A stretch of DNA of 64,000 nt from positions 186,001-250,000 of the forward strand of contig JAHBVR010000010.1 in the NCBI GenBank assembly GCA_019637395.1. The letters are read 5' to 3'. The stretch comes from Vulcanimicrobiota bacterium (GTDB lineage Bacteria > Vulcanimicrobiota > Xenobia > Xenobiales > JADMJV01). Made by a program: the position numbers and the translations under genes. Below are positions 32,970 to 41,023 of this stretch, piece after piece; the first letter of the stretch is position 1, and each line of letters starts with the position of its first letter. The notes below the pieces were generated by a model. It was not told where the DNA came from. It did not search any database and saw nothing but the letters and a program-made list of their open reading frames with translations.

Positions 32970-34129
32970 TGCAGGGTTTTGAGCTTGAGTTCAAAATCGG
33001 CCGCGCGCCTGTCTTTCTGGTCTCTGGCTAACTGCAATGCGGGCTTGAGTAGCAGGGGGTCGAGAAATCCCTGGGCCAGCCCCTTCTGATAAGCATCCAG
33101 GGCCTTTTGGGGTTGCTTGAGTTGCTCAAAGGCTTGAGCTTGCAGTTGGTAGTTATGCCAGTCAGCGCCGGTTTTCTCTTGTTGCTTGAGCAACTTCAGA
33201 GCTTCTTGAGGTTTTTTTTGTAACAGCAAAAGCGGAGCGCGTTGCGCACCCTTGAGCTGAGGGTCGGCTTTTTCCAGCAGGTCAGGGGCGTGCTCCGGGT
33301 CCAGCGCGGCCACTTCTACCAATAAACGCGGGCCGTGGGTGAGAGCTTCGGCCTGACGATAACTCTCCAAGGCCGCTTCCCGGCTGCCCTGGTCGAGTTC
33401 CAGGCGAGCCAGAGCCCGTAAAGCCGGGATGTTCCGGCGTTGAATGGTCAGCGACGATTCCAGCATCTCCCGCGCTTCCTTGATCTTTCCGTGGCGGCGC
33501 AACAGATCTCCCCAGAGGGTCCGGAGTTCGGCGGAAACAGCGCGTTCCCCGGGTTGTTCCAACTTGCGGGCCGCTTCCAGGAGTTTTTCGGCAATATCGT
33601 CGCGGCCACCGGCCACCGAAACGTGGGCGGCCAGGGTCAACGAGTGGGTATCGTTTTGCCGTTTCAGGGCTACGGCCGACCACTCGGCCGCCTCGCGAAT
33701 TTTACCCTGGGCCACCAGGGCCAGAGCGGCCAGGCGTGGGGAATCCAGCGCGTTGGGAAATTGCCGGCAAATCTTGACCACCGCGGGAAAGTCTCCCTGC
33801 TGGTAGCGCACCGCCGCCAGAGCCAGCAGGGCCTCGGAGTTACGGGCCGGGCGAATGCTCAGCGAAAGCAAGGCAGCCTGTTCGGCCCTGGTGTAGTCCG
33901 CCGGGCTTTCCTCACCTTTCTCCAGGTAAAGCTTGGATAATAGCGCCAGAGACACCCAGTCCACCGGATTGGCGTGGACTCGACTTTCCATCTCCTTGAT
34001 TTGATCGTCGATCTTGGCAGCGTGCTCCTCTTGATGAGCATACCGGGCCGGAGTGGAGCTGGCTGGGGGGTGTGGCGCCTGGCTGCAGGCCAGAGGCAAC
34101 CATCCGAAGAGACAAATAAGTCTTTTCAA
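32966..34129 (-). CDS. TPR-repeat lipoprotein
   Basis: 387 residues from TTG 34129, which overlaps the preceding TGA. A lipoprotein signal (MKRLICLFGWLPLACSQ, lipobox LACS) puts it at a membrane, outside the cytoplasm. Tetratricopeptide repeats fill about 50-380 (for example WVSLALLSKLYLEKGEESPA; NSEALLALAAVRYQQGDFPA). These are protein-protein docking surfaces. It is the last gene of a set with a 66-residue protein and a MerC-like protein. Its 3' end overlaps the convergent receptor gene by 4 bases. Confidence 0.82.
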   Translation of the reverse strand: MKRLICLFGWLPLACSQAPHPPASSTPARYAHQEEHAAKIDDQIKEMESRVHANPVDWVSLALLSKLYLEKGEESPADYTRAEQAALLSLSIRPARNSEALLALAAVRYQQGDFPAVVKICRQFPNALDSPRLAALALVAQGKIREAAEWSAVALKRQNDTHSLTLAAHVSVAGGRDDIAEKLLEAARKLEQPGERAVSAELRTLWGDLLRRHGKIKEAREMLESSLTIQRRNIPALRALARLELDQGSREAALESYRQAEALTHGPRLLVEVAALDPEHAPDLLEKADPQLKGAQRAPLLLLQKKPQEALKLLKQQEKTGADWHNYQLQAQAFEQLKQPQKALDAYQKGLAQGFLDPLLLKPALQLARDQKDRRAADFELKLKTLH

Positions 34130-34326
34130 GACGAGGGGCGGCGCTGGCGTCCGAAAGCCGGCTGACCGGGCTGAGGCAAAGGAAGCTGGGCGGCGGGCAG
34201 GCGCTCTGGGGCGGGGAGATTCTCGAGCGCATCGGGGTTCGCCTCGAGTTTGAAGACGCGCAAGCGCGCATCGATCAGAGAAGGGCGTTGGGCGAACTTA
34301 TCCAGCATGACCAGAAAATGATTCAT
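34126..34326 (-). CDS. Small unknown protein between MerC-like and TPR genes
   Basis: 66 residues (MNHFLVMLDKFAQRPSLIDA...). The start overlaps the MerC-like stop as ATGA, and its own stop overlaps the TPR gene's TTG. This double coupling is the main evidence that it is real. A short helix is followed by a Pro/Ala-rich tail (LPAPERLPAAQLPLPQPGQP). No family recognised. Confidence 0.45.
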   Translation of the reverse strand: MNHFLVMLDKFAQRPSLIDARLRVFKLEANPDALENLPAPERLPAAQLPLPQPGQPAFGRQRRPSS

Positions 34327-34739
34327 GCGGCGTGTTTATTACAGAGTTCCTGAGAACAGCAACTGTTGAGCCGGAAGTTAGCTATGTGCGCACTCACCAG
34401 TGAAACCCCTCCGCATACCGTCAGCCAGTGGGCCGCGTCGTGCCCGACCAGATCATGTCCTAGGGAGCCGAGGAGTAAAAGAACCACCCCGGCTAAGCCC
34501 AGGAAGAGAACCGACTTCAGGTGGTGTTTCAAAAATCCTGGAATGAAGGCGATAAAAGCTACGGGGATGGCAATGGCGGCAAAAAGCGTATGGACCCATT
34601 CGTCTTCAAAGACGATGCCCAGCCAGGGCAACGCGCTCAAGGCTACCGGCAGGACCAGGCAGTGTATCAGGCACAGGCCGGAAAGGCCGAGACCGATCTT
34701 ATCCCAAAAAGCACGCATATCTTGAGAATACCTTTTCAT
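34323..34739 (-). CDS. MerC-domain membrane protein
   Basis: 138 residues from ATG 34739, chosen because GGAGGA lies about 10 bases upstream. Four membrane helices. The MerC signature is the Cys pair in the first helix (GLSGLCLIHCLVLPVALSAL). A second Cys pair (NSCCSQELC) ends the protein. MerC proteins move mercuric or related thiol-binding metal ions across the inner membrane. No merR, merA or merP is near, so a general metal role is more likely. The outer-membrane receptor convergent to this operon may share the metal theme. Confidence 0.72.
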   Translation of the reverse strand: MKRYSQDMRAFWDKIGLGLSGLCLIHCLVLPVALSALPWLGIVFEDEWVHTLFAAIAIPVAFIAFIPGFLKHHLKSVLFLGLAGVVLLLLGSLGHDLVGHDAAHWLTVCGGVSLVSAHIANFRLNSCCSQELCNKHAA

Positions 34740-34762
34740 TATCGGAAATCCTCCATGTTGGT

Positions 34763-35695
34763 TCAATCCAGGTCGTGTGGGCAGGACTCATAGGCAGGTA
34801 ATCTGTCTTGGACCAACCAGAAGGGAGTCGCGTTAGGAATCGCACCTGTTTCCGCAGCAACCTTGCCTTCCTGAACCGGAGCCTTCCCCAGCAAGGCTCT
34901 TGTTGATAACAGAGTCTCACCGTGGGAGACCATAATGACTGTTTTGCCTGGAAAACGCAAGCAGCAACCGTCAAGAAAATTTCCCACCCGCTTCATGACA
35001 TCGGCCCGGCTTTCTCCGCCGGGGAAACGATGGCGAAAGTCGGTTCCCATTCCCTCGCTGGGGCGCCAGTGGGAAACAAAATCCGGATAAGCAGTCTGCA
35101 GCTCGGCCAGGGGACGCGTTTCGAAGCGACCGAAGTTGGTTTCGCGCAAACGGGCGTCACTGAGTAGCTGCAGTTGCTCTTCAATGAGGCGGCGCCCCTC
35201 AGCTCCTTGCAACCGTTCCGCCTCGTCGGCCAGACCGGCTTTCAGGATCGCAGCGGTGTCCTGCGCTCGGGTCACATCACTGCTGACCAGGACCGGCAAC
35301 CGGGATGGCTCCGCCAGCGCCTCGGCCAGCCATTGGTCACCGCCGAGCTGTTCATAAAGCTTGAGGGCGCAGTCGCGAGCCTGTTGGCGCCCTTTGTCGG
35401 TCAGCGGACTTTCGCTCTGCCCGTAAAGCAGGGGTTGGCCGAGAACTTCCGATTGGGCGTTACTCTGCGCCTGACCGTGGCGCACCGCCAGTACCTGCAC
35501 ATTGGCCCATCCCAGGCGCTTACACAACAGGTTCGGACCCTGGTAATTGAGGGACCCGTCCACGTCTTCCACCGGTGCGAAGCCGCTGGGGGTGGGAGAC
35601 AACTCCAACGAGGATTGCTGCAACGGGCGGGCGACCTGGGCCAGCAGACGAACAGGGGGAGAGGTGGGAAGCCAGGCTGGAATGAGCATGTCCAT
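34763..35695 (-). CDS. Histidine phosphatase (phosphoglycerate-mutase-like)
   Basis: 310 residues. The phosphohistidine motif is VLAVRHGQAQSN (about 70-80), with SSDVTRAQDTAAI, an acid residue in LRETNFGRFE, and the second catalytic His in IMVSHGET. These give the branch-1 histidine phosphatase fold. The N-terminal 65 residues (PAWLPTSPPVRLLAQ...) are an extension of unknown role. Substrate is unknown: small phosphorylated metabolites or protein phosphotyrosine are possible. The stop is 23 bases before the preferred MerC-like start, so co-transcription is likely. Confidence 0.8.
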   Translation of the reverse strand: MDMLIPAWLPTSPPVRLLAQVARPLQQSSLELSPTPSGFAPVEDVDGSLNYQGPNLLCKRLGWANVQVLAVRHGQAQSNAQSEVLGQPLLYGQSESPLTDKGRQQARDCALKLYEQLGGDQWLAEALAEPSRLPVLVSSDVTRAQDTAAILKAGLADEAERLQGAEGRRLIEEQLQLLSDARLRETNFGRFETRPLAELQTAYPDFVSHWRPSEGMGTDFRHRFPGGESRADVMKRVGNFLDGCCLRFPGKTVIMVSHGETLLSTRALLGKAPVQEGKVAAETGAIPNATPFWLVQDRLPAYESCPHDLD

Positions 35696-35724
35696 GAGTG
35701 TGCCATGGCTTTTTCCGGCGCATG

Positions 35725-36504
35725 TTACCTTTCGGTGAATCGTGGGGGATTTTCGCCTCTTTCGCGGAGAGTTTTCAGAGCCAGGGCGTCGTGACGCTTG
35801 GCCAGGCGCACCCCGTGCTCGTCGGTAACCAACGGGCAGTGATAGAAACTGGGCGCCGTCAGGTCCAGAGCTTGGTAGAGCAAGAGCTGCCGGGCTGTGC
35901 TCAACAGAAGATCGCAGCCGCGCACCACCTCGCTGATGTGCATCAGCGCGTCGTCCACCACCACCGCCAGTTGATAGCTGGGCCCGGCCTGCGGGCGCCA
36001 GACCACAAAATCACCGAAATCTTGTTGCCCTATAAAACGCTGGGAGCCCAGGGCCAGGTCGGTGAATTCCACCGCTCGCTCGGGAACACGAAAACGCCAG
36101 GCCCGGATTTCCTCATGTTGGGGGCCGTGGCGGCAGGTTCCCCCATACAACGGCTCTTCGTCTCCCAGGTTCGGGGCGCGCTGCGCTTCCTGAACTTCTT
36201 TGCGGGAACACGAGCAGGCATAGACGTAGCCGCGGGCCTGCAAACGCCGGAAATACTCCGCGTAGAGGGCCAGGCGCTGGGACTGAAAATAGGGGCCCTC
36301 ATCCCAATCCAGGCCGAGCCAGCGCAGATCCTCCTCGGCTGCTCGGGCAAACTCGGGACGGCAGCGCGCTCGGTCCAGGTCCTCTTGACGGAGTACCAGT
36401 TGTCCCTGACGCTGGCGGCAGCGCTGATGAGCGGTCCAAAACGTCTGCGCGTGGCCCAAATGCAAGAATCCCGAGGGGGTGGGAGCCAGGCGTCCTCGAT
36501 ACAT
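35725..36504 (-). CDS. gluQ: Glutamyl-queuosine tRNA(Asp) synthetase
   Basis: 259 residues from ATG 36504; the longer frame runs into the divergent gene. It transfers activated Glu to queuosine at position 34 of tRNA-Asp. Visible: YRGRLAPTPSGFLHLGHAQT (HIGH-like box), RQEDLDRARC, a zinc site CSCS...YGGTC, and a degenerate KMSKS loop RLAKRHDA. It stops before an anticodon-binding domain, which separates GluQ from full-length glutamyl-tRNA synthetase. Divergent from a TraB-like gene. It pairs in pathway with yhhQ at 21 kb. Confidence 0.9.
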   Translation of the reverse strand: MYRGRLAPTPSGFLHLGHAQTFWTAHQRCRQRQGQLVLRQEDLDRARCRPEFARAAEEDLRWLGLDWDEGPYFQSQRLALYAEYFRRLQARGYVYACSCSRKEVQEAQRAPNLGDEEPLYGGTCRHGPQHEEIRAWRFRVPERAVEFTDLALGSQRFIGQQDFGDFVVWRPQAGPSYQLAVVVDDALMHISEVVRGCDLLLSTARQLLLYQALDLTAPSFYHCPLVTDEHGVRLAKRHDALALKTLRERGENPPRFTER

Positions 36505-36544
36505 CACGGCAGGTTTCTTTGCAGGCCGGCGAAACCATGCCTGC

Positions 36545-37402
36545 ATGCGCTGGATTCTCTGGTTTCTATTGATCTCGGTCGCCTGGAGCGAAGTAGCCCC
36601 CCATCGTCCGGTCCGCTGCGTGCGGGATCGCAAAGCCCAGTTGGCCAGCTTCGAGACAGCCATCACTCAGTTTCGCCACCCTCAGAAGGGCTACACGGTG
36701 GACCTGATCAGCGCAGTTCATATCGGCCCGAAAGAGTACTACCAGCGTCTGAATCGAGAGTTCAAAAAGTACGACGCGGTGCTCTACGAGTTAATCGCGG
36801 ACGGTTCCGCCGGCAGGCCGATTCCAGTGGCCGGCGCCGAGGGAGGCGCCGACAACCCGCTGGCCATGGTGCAACACGGTCTCGGCAATATGCTCGGCCT
36901 CGATTTCCAACTCGACTACGTGGACTATTCCGCGCGCAATTTTGTGCACGCGGACGTCAGCCCGGCCGAGTTCCGGAAGTCTCAGTCCCAAAGACATGAG
37001 TCCTTTGCTCAATTATTCATGCGTTCACTGCAATCCGGCGCGGAGACCAGTCCGGAAGCGGAAAAAGAACTCGAACAGGTCAATATGATGGCCATCTTCG
37101 CCCGTCCCAGCGTGGCTGATCGTGTGCACATGCGCCGCTTCATGGCTCTGATGTTCAATCATCCGGAACAGATGGTCGAATTACTCGAGGGGCCTGGGGG
37201 AGGTACCATTCTCAGCGTGCGCAACCAAAAGGCCCTCAGCGTGCTGGGTAAGGAACTACAACGCGGCCAGCGCAAAATCGCAATTTTCTACGGCGCCGCT
37301 CACATGCTGGACATGGAGAAACGGCTCATTCGTGACTTCGGAGTCAAGTATACCGGTCAGGCCTGGGTGCCGGCCTGGGATTTACGCCTGCAAGAAAAAT
37401 AG
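36545..37402 (+). CDS. TraB/GumN-like secreted protein
   Basis: 285 residues from ATG 36545. A signal peptide (MRWILWFLLISVAWSEV) precedes a TraB/TIKI-like domain: YTVDLISAVHIGPKEYYQRL, then YDAVLYELIADG, and near the end KIAIFYGAAHMLDMEKRL. These are the two His/Glu elements of the family, which in eukaryotic TIKI is a metalloprotease. In bacteria the role is mostly unknown. It is the first of three secreted or membrane genes in one direction (36545, 37425, 37907). Confidence 0.68.
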   Translation: MRWILWFLLISVAWSEVAPHRPVRCVRDRKAQLASFETAITQFRHPQKGYTVDLISAVHIGPKEYYQRLNREFKKYDAVLYELIADGSAGRPIPVAGAEGGADNPLAMVQHGLGNMLGLDFQLDYVDYSARNFVHADVSPAEFRKSQSQRHESFAQLFMRSLQSGAETSPEAEKELEQVNMMAIFARPSVADRVHMRRFMALMFNHPEQMVELLEGPGGGTILSVRNQKALSVLGKELQRGQRKIAIFYGAAHMLDMEKRLIRDFGVKYTGQAWVPAWDLRLQEK

Positions 37403-37424
37403 CCTCACCGCCGAATCGCCTCTG

Positions 37425-37910
37425 ATGTTCAAACGACTCTTTTTTTCCATGCTGCTTTTCGGCGTGGCCTGGGCCAAGCCGGTGACCACCCGATTCTTCG
37501 AAGTGACCGCGCCCGACACTTGGGAAGATCGCCAGACGTCGGGAGCTCTCTACTTCCTCTTTCCAGGCAAGGACGTCGACGATCCGGAAGATGCCAACAT
37601 CAGCATTTCCACCAGCAGCATCAGCGGGGGAATGTCCATGGACGGTCTGACCTTTATGGGCAAACACCAGATTGAGCAGGAGTACCCGGAAATGGTGCTG
37701 GGGACTTCTGCGCCGACCAAATTGGGAAAGCTGGCGGCGCACCGCTTTGAGTACAAAGGAATTCGCAAAGGTAAGAAATACGAAATCGTGCAAATCTTTG
37801 CCATGAACGGCAAGACCTCTTACCAGATTCAATTCATCGGAAGCGAAGCGGATTTCAATTCCCAACGTAACTCCTTCGAGTCTTTGCTGCGTAGTTTTCG
37901 ACCTCTGTGA
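37425..37910 (+). CDS. Secreted DcrB/PsbP-like unknown protein
   Basis: 161 residues from ATG 37425, with a signal peptide (MFKRLFFSMLLFGVAWAKP). The mature part shows a single beta-sandwich: FFEVTAPDTWEDRQT, FLFPGKDVDDPEDANISIST, AHRFEYKGIRKGKKYEIVQI and a final helix. This is the pattern of small periplasmic DcrB/PsbP-like proteins. Function unknown. Its stop overlaps the GTG of the hydrolase gene as GTGA. Confidence 0.6.
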   Translation: MFKRLFFSMLLFGVAWAKPVTTRFFEVTAPDTWEDRQTSGALYFLFPGKDVDDPEDANISISTSSISGGMSMDGLTFMGKHQIEQEYPEMVLGTSAPTKLGKLAAHRFEYKGIRKGKKYEIVQIFAMNGKTSYQIQFIGSEADFNSQRNSFESLLRSFRPL

Positions 37911-38923
37911 AGTGGGCGGCGCTGGCGTTGAGCCTGCTGCTGCTGGCCGTGGCCAGCCAGCGACTTTACGCCTGGCCGCTGCCCTTCTGCTGGGAACTCT
38001 CGGTAGGCAGCGCGGAGTGGGGACACTGGCTGGCGCTGGCCGCCCTGATCCTGGGACTGGCCGTCCCGCTGACGCGCCCGATTTGCTTTCTGACCATCGC
38101 CATCGCCCTGGCTCCTTGTGTGGCCGCCTGGAGACATGGTGGTTTTGCCTGGAGCCGCCTGGTCACCGGCTGGGGCGGCTCCAGGCAACCCACTCGTGAG
38201 CTGGAGGTGTCCCCGGGGATCTGGATGGATGTTTATGTTCCGGAGCAAACCGCACCGGGAGTGCTGGTCGTGCACGGTGGTTCCTGGGCGCGCGGCAGCC
38301 GCAAGGACTTTCAGGCTCTCAATGCTTACTTACGGGAACAGGGCTACTTCGTAGCCAGCCTGGACTACCGCCTGGCTCCCGCCCACCCTTATCCGGCCGC
38401 TTGCGAGGATCTGGATAGGGCCTACGACTACGTGGTCAGCCACGCCGGCGAACTACGGGTGGACCCGCGACGACTGGCCTGGTTGGGCCGCTCGGCCGGG
38501 GCTCACCTGGCTCTGCAACAAGCTTATCTCCGCCGCCCTTCGCGGTGTGTGGTGGCTTACTATGCTCCCACCGACATGGAGTGGAGCTATGAGCATCCCA
38601 GCAATCCACGGGTGCTCGATTCGCCGGCCGCCCTGCGCGATTTTCTGGGCTCGGCCCCGCCCGCACCGGCCTATGCGGAAGCTTCTCCCCTGTGGCGCGT
38701 GACCAGCGGGGCTCCACCGACTTTGCTGCTCCATGGGCTCCGAGACGATCTGGTTTACGCCGAGCAGAGCCGGCGCCTGGAACGGCGCCTTGACGAATTG
38801 GGGGTAGCTTGCTCCTCCCTCTACCTGCCCTGGGCCAACCACGGCTGCGACATCAACCTGGCCGGTCCCAGCGGGCAGTTGTGCACCCAGGAAGTCACCC
38901 GCTTCCTGGCTACTTACCTTTAG
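37907..38923 (+). CDS. Membrane-anchored alpha/beta hydrolase (HSL/carboxylesterase type)
   Basis: 338 residues from GTG 37907. Residues 1-75 carry three hydrophobic helices, unusual for the family and probably a membrane anchor. The hydrolase domain (about 95-335) has VLVVHGGSWARGS (oxyanion loop), Ser in LGRSAGAHLAL, Asp in GLRDDLVYAEQ and His in ANHGCD. It likely hydrolyses small esters. It overlaps the preceding gene by 4 bases and the convergent 38910 gene by 14. Confidence 0.8.
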   Translation: MKWAALALSLLLLAVASQRLYAWPLPFCWELSVGSAEWGHWLALAALILGLAVPLTRPICFLTIAIALAPCVAAWRHGGFAWSRLVTGWGGSRQPTRELEVSPGIWMDVYVPEQTAPGVLVVHGGSWARGSRKDFQALNAYLREQGYFVASLDYRLAPAHPYPAACEDLDRAYDYVVSHAGELRVDPRRLAWLGRSAGAHLALQQAYLRRPSRCVVAYYAPTDMEWSYEHPSNPRVLDSPAALRDFLGSAPPAPAYAEASPLWRVTSGAPPTLLLHGLRDDLVYAEQSRRLERRLDELGVACSSLYLPWANHGCDINLAGPSGQLCTQEVTRFLATYL

Positions 38924-39335
38924 CCGGCTGCTCGGCGCGCACCTTGGCCTGAATCGCTTTCCATTTGCTGCGCTGCTCGGTTGACATGGCGTTGGTGATT
39001 TTACGCGAAATCTCCAGGTCTTTGAGGCGCATGGTCACGGTGGCGCTGGCGATTTCTTCCAGCTTGGCCCGGGCTTGCGCGGTGGTAGTGCTGTCGTTGG
39101 CGATCAGCAGGCGGTAATCGTTCTCCAGCCGGGTGATCTGCTCGCGGCTGGTTTTCACCGAACCGTTCAATTCCGTGAGATACGACTTCATCTTGTTGAT
39201 CTGTTCCTCGGTCAAACCCAATTCTTGTTTATAATCGAAAAGCGTTTTGATCTTGGGTTTCTCGGCCGGAGTATCCGCGTAGAGAGGGGCGTAGAGGGTC
39301 CCCAGCAATCCGAGTAACAAAAACAGCTTGCGCAT
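38910..39335 (-). CDS. Secreted helical protein, Spy/CpxP-like
   Basis: 141 residues. A signal peptide (MRKLFLLLGLLGTLYAPLYA) is followed by all-helical, charged sequence with LTEEQINKMKSYL, near the LTxxQ pattern of Spy/CpxP-type periplasmic chaperones or metal sensors. There is no strict repeat of the motif. It ends in a basic tail (EQPAKGK). Transcribed alone: upstream is the tRNA terminator at 39361-39386. Confidence 0.6.
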   Translation of the reverse strand: MRKLFLLLGLLGTLYAPLYADTPAEKPKIKTLFDYKQELGLTEEQINKMKSYLTELNGSVKTSREQITRLENDYRLLIANDSTTTAQARAKLEEIASATVTMRLKDLEISRKITNAMSTEQRSKWKAIQAKVRAEQPAKGK

Positions 39336-39360
39336 GAAACGAGCTACCTCCAGATGAAAA

Positions 39361-39386
39361 GAAAACCTCGATTTCTCGAGGTTTTC
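39361..39386 (-). terminator. Terminator of the tRNA cluster
   Basis: GAAAACCTCGA (39361-39371), TTTC, TCGAGGTTTTC (39376-39386): a perfect 11-bp inverted repeat with U-rich ends. On the minus strand it follows tRNA-Val directly and runs on into TTTTCATC. Confidence 0.75.
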
Positions 39387-39388
39387 AA

Positions 39389-39465
39389 TGGTGGGCGCAG
39401 AGGGACTTGAACCCCCGACCCTCTGCTTGTAAGGCAGATGCTCTAACCAACTGAGCTATGCGCCC
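39389..39465 (-). tRNA. tRNA-Val (anticodon TAC)
   Basis: Cloverleaf on the minus strand: acceptor GGGCGCA/TGCGCCC, D-arm AGCTCAGTTGGTTAGAGC, anticodon loop CTTACAA giving UAC, T-loop GGTTCAAGTCC, and encoded CCA (39389-39391). Third gene of the cluster. Confidence 0.93.
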
Positions 39466-39468
39466 CAG

Positions 39469-39495
39469 AAAAACAGCCGAGATTGCTCTCGGCTG
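39469..39495 (-). terminator. Hairpin plus T5 between tRNA-Glu and tRNA-Val
   Basis: CAGCCGAG (39474-39481) and CTCGGCTG (39488-39495) form a perfect 8-bp stem. On the minus strand it is followed by TTTTT (39469-39473). By form it is an intrinsic terminator inside the cluster, so tRNA-Val may depend on read-through. It could instead be a processing signal. Confidence 0.55.
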
Positions 39496-39497
39496 CG

Positions 39498-39573
39498 TGG
39501 TGACCCGGACGGGGTTCGAACCCGTGATCTTCTGCGTGAAAGGCAGACGTCCTGACCACTAGACCACCGGGCC
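39498..39573 (-). tRNA. tRNA-Glu (anticodon TTC)
   Basis: Acceptor GGCCCGG/CCGGGTC, D-arm TGGTCTAGTGGTCAGGACG, anticodon loop CTTTCAC giving UUC, T-arm CGGGTTCGAACCCCG, encoded CCA (39498-39500). Second gene of the cluster. Confidence 0.93.
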
Positions 39574-39590
39574 ATGGTGGAGTTTTGAAG

Positions 39591-39663
39591 TGGGCCCAGC
39601 TGGATTTGAACCAGCGACCAACCGGTTATGAGCCAGCTGCTCTCACCGCTGAGCTATAGGCCC
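39591..39663 (-). tRNA. tRNA with CAT anticodon (Ile2 more likely than Met)
   Basis: Acceptor GGGCCTA/TGGGCCC, anticodon loop CTCATAA, variable loop TTGGTC, T-arm CTGGTTCAAATCCAG; CCA is not encoded. It lacks the initiator's C1 mismatch and GGG/CCC anticodon stem. The stem GCTGG/CCGGT and the TTGGTC variable loop are closer to lysidine-modified Ile2 tRNAs than to elongator Met, but sequence alone does not settle it. Confidence 0.85.
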
Positions 39664-39674
39664 CAGCGCCGACT

Positions 39675-39703
39675 ACTATAGTCTCGCCGCTGTTGGCTGT
39701 CAA
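39675..39703 (-). promoter_or_regulatory. Promoter of the CAT-Glu-Val tRNA cluster
   Basis: Minus strand TTGACA (39703-39698), 17 bases, TATAGT (39680-39675). Near-consensus, with the start about 5 bases before the first tRNA. The TGA inside TTGACA is also the stop codon of the upstream HAD gene. Confidence 0.85.
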
Positions 39704-40794
39704 GGCTGAACCTGAGCGATAATCTCTTCGACATGTTGACGTAGACCGGCCAGAACTCCCAGGCTGCAGTCCTGCTCCGGACTCTGAATAATGGCTCGGC
39801 TGACACCTTCCGCGGCCGCTCGCAGGCTGGCGTTTTCCCCCACCACAATGGCCCGGCGTCCATCGTCGTTGCCTTGCTGATCGAGCATCATGGCGATGTC
39901 ATTGCCACCGTCGCCGGCTATGATGATACGGTCGGGAGTCAAGTTCTCTTTCTCCTTGAGATAGGCGATGGCATCGCCTTTGTTGACGCTGGCCAGATCA
40001 AACATCACGTACGGCTTACCATGATAAGGGTAGATAGGGGACTGCTGGAACTCAGCGCCCTCCTTGCGCAATTTCTTGCTGATAGCATCAGCGAAAGCCT
40101 GGACTTGAGAAGGCGCGGTGAAATGTTCGGACTCGAGCTGGCCCTTGCTTTCGCCTTTGCCCAGACGCACCGAGTCGTTATGGATGCACAGCGAAGCACT
40201 TTCGGGACAAGCGTCGGCGGCGGGATTTCCCACCACCTTACCCACCGATGAGACGTCGAGCCCGGCAAACTTTGGGGATTTCAGCAATTCCCGGGCGATT
40301 TCGAAGGCCCGGTTGGCAGTGAAGCCAAAGGCACGCTTGCGATCTTCCCAGACCGGGTCTTTGCCTTCGGTGCTGTAAATGTAGCCGCCATTGTTGGCGA
40401 TGGACCAGTCTGAATCGGGCAAACTTTCTTGTTCGATGCGCTCCAAGGGGCGGGCGCTGATGTAGCCAAACTGGAGGTCCACGCCTTTTTCGCGCGCTTC
40501 CTCTTTCAATTCGACCACGCCCTGGTCGAGGGCTTTACGATTCTCCGCGTTGGGAGAGAGCCAGGTACCGTCCAGGTCACTCAGAAAGAGCACGGGAACG
40601 AGAGAGCGAGTCACTCCACTGGCGGCCTCATAGTTTGCTCGCTGCACCTGGGTCAAATGGCCCCCCGGTCGGCCTTGCGCCGGGCTCAAGTTCACCTGGT
40701 CGCCGAAGCTCTCTTTGGCCTCGGTCCTGACCGTACGGCGCTTGGGCGCGCTCTGGTTGGTCCGGGTGGTTGGGGTAACGGCCTGCATCTTCAT
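39700..40794 (-). CDS. HAD-superfamily (Cof/SPP-type) phosphatase
   Basis: 364 residues. The first 60 are a basic, probably disordered, tail. The HAD core follows: motif I FLSDLDGTWLS (about 70), the GYISARP region (motif II), Lys in VNKGDAIAYLKE, and motif IV IIAGDGGNDIAMM. The cap between motifs II and III is the C2 type of sucrose-phosphate or trehalose-phosphate phosphatases and Cof proteins. The substrate is probably a sugar phosphate. The N-terminal tail is unusual. No sugar-phosphate synthase is adjacent. Confidence 0.78.
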   Translation of the reverse strand: MKMQAVTPTTRTNQSAPKRRTVRTEAKESFGDQVNLSPAQGRPGGHLTQVQRANYEAASGVTRSLVPVLFLSDLDGTWLSPNAENRKALDQGVVELKEEAREKGVDLQFGYISARPLERIEQESLPDSDWSIANNGGYIYSTEGKDPVWEDRKRAFGFTANRAFEIARELLKSPKFAGLDVSSVGKVVGNPAADACPESASLCIHNDSVRLGKGESKGQLESEHFTAPSQVQAFADAISKKLRKEGAEFQQSPIYPYHGKPYVMFDLASVNKGDAIAYLKEKENLTPDRIIIAGDGGNDIAMMLDQQGNDDGRRAIVVGENASLRAAAEGVSRAIIQSPEQDCSLGVLAGLRQHVEEIIAQVQP

Positions 40795-41023
40795 GCCCTT
40801 AGCATAAGTACGCGCACTGAAAGGATACTAAAAATCGGATGCGGATCGGTTCAGATTCCGCCGATGGTAGAGAGGTAAGGGTAGAGGCTGCGGTCGTTTC
40901 TGACCGACCCGCGATCCGAAACTCAGTCTAGCGGAGAACTGTGGGAAAACTTGAAGTTTCTCTCTTTACAGTATCCTTACAAAAACCTCAAGTTTTTTGT
41001 GCAGAGGAGCCTACAATCCCAGC
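40795..41023. promoter_or_regulatory. Divergent promoter region
   Basis: 229 bases between the HAD gene and the response regulator. AAAACTTGA (40946-40954) and TCAAGTTTT (40988-40996) are inverted arms 33 bases apart that bracket GTATCCTTAC. The block AGTATCCTT is found here on the plus strand (40970-40978) and on the minus strand at 40821-40829, one copy facing each gene. These may be response-regulator sites, but no experiment-grade motif is known to me. Confidence 0.35.
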
